Shown piece by piece: positions 40,492-40,655 of a stretch of DNA of 40,655 nt. The stretch comes from Brasilonema sp. CT11. GTDB taxonomy: Bacteria; Cyanobacteriota; Cyanobacteriia; Cyanobacteriales; Nostocaceae. The stretch covers positions 1 through 40,655 of the forward strand of contig NZ_JABXYX010000069.1 in NCBI RefSeq assembly GCF_017982655.1, written 5' to 3'. The notes under the pieces were generated by a model that saw only the letters and a list, made by a program, of their open reading frames with translations, made no database searches and was not told the origin of the DNA. The position numbers and the translations under genes were made by a program. The first letter of the stretch is position 1; each line of letters starts with the position of its first letter.

Positions 40492-40655
40492 ATGTGTGGC
40501 ATAGTGGCCTTGTTTTCAAAACAGGAACCAATTTCCGAATCATCTTTGAGACAAAGTATTAATTGCTTGAAGCATCGAGGCCCAGATGGACAAAAATTTT
40601 GGATTTCTCCAGATAGACGTGTTGCATTAGGACATACACGACTGAGTATTATTGA
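40492..40655 (+). CDS. asnB: asparagine synthetase (glutamine-hydrolysing), 5' end only
   Basis: The gene runs off the right edge; 54 codons are visible. MCGIVALFS starts with the N-terminal nucleophile Cys2 of class II glutamine amidotransferases, followed by LKHRGPDGQKFW and LGHTRLSII, the glutaminase-domain motifs of AsnB. Many paralogues occur in cyanobacterial polysaccharide and peptide clusters (AsnB-like), so the exact role stays open. A plausible -10 (TATAAT at about 40442) lies 44 bases upstream of the start. Confidence 0.88.
   Translation, partial: MCGIVALFSKQEPISESSLRQSINCLKHRGPDGQKFWISPDRRVALGHTRLSII

Noticed and set aside
1-40655. tRNA or rRNA genes and transposase genes
   Set aside because: I saw no tRNA- or rRNA-like sequence and no transposase or integrase reading frame. 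XisH/XisI are excision-controlling factors, not recombinases, and no element ends were found around them.

Overview
The window looks like chromosomal DNA of a filamentous, Nostocales-type cyanobacterium. It has many GCGATCGC (HIP1) sites and dispersed GC-rich palindromes. Its genes include cyanobacterial types: an XisH/XisI pair, a ThiE with a long N-terminal extension, DUF1517, DUF1565-SLH and PEP-CTERM proteins, and a kinase fused to a formylglycine-generating-enzyme (FGE)-like domain. All identifications come from reading translations; no database search was possible.

Layout. 1-7.3 kb holds housekeeping and small genes: a NYN/LabA-type protein, leuA, a decayed catalase-family gene, a stand-alone M41-like peptidase, a PsiE-family protein and purU. 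7.3-11.9 kb is a minus-strand operon for a Gld-type ABC system (ATPase, permease, GldG-like, DUF4340); the last two proteins carry repetitive low-complexity segments. 11.9-14.0 kb has a small Cys-containing ORF, a CRISPR array of 13 repeats and 12 spacers with no cas genes in view, and xisI/xisH. xisH has a dispersed-repeat sequence in place of part of its coding region. 14.1-19.8 kb has two DUF1565 beta-helix proteins, a hypothetical protein and a deleted nuclease-like pseudogene. 19.9-22.5 kb has thiE-thiS meeting a glycosyltransferase tail to tail. 22.5-28.3 kb has an AT-rich gap, a DUF1517 protein, a phosphotransferase relic, the kinase-FGE protein and a lone potC.

The most striking part is 28.3-35.4 kb. 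Five tandem genes encode 70-81 aa peptides with an identical 19-residue double-glycine leader. Their mature parts lack Cys, are rich in Ser/Thr, and look beta-strand-forming. After each gene the spacer carries two hairpins whose arms vary between copies while staying mostly paired. The array is followed by a peptidase-containing ABC transporter (C39 domain, PCAT) and an HlyD-type adaptor, so the row reads as precursors, leader protease/exporter and periplasmic adaptor. No maturation enzyme or immunity gene is recognisable in the window. The function of the peptides is open: bacteriocin, signal, or secreted beta-fibre/matrix peptide.

35.5-40.7 kb has small hypothetical genes, a PEP-CTERM protein, an M3 oligopeptidase, a cytochrome P450 heme-loop relic, and the start of an asparagine synthetase gene cut by the window end. 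At least four decayed genes (catalase-like, nuclease-like, phosphotransferase, P450) plus the rearranged xisH point to active gene decay and repeat activity.
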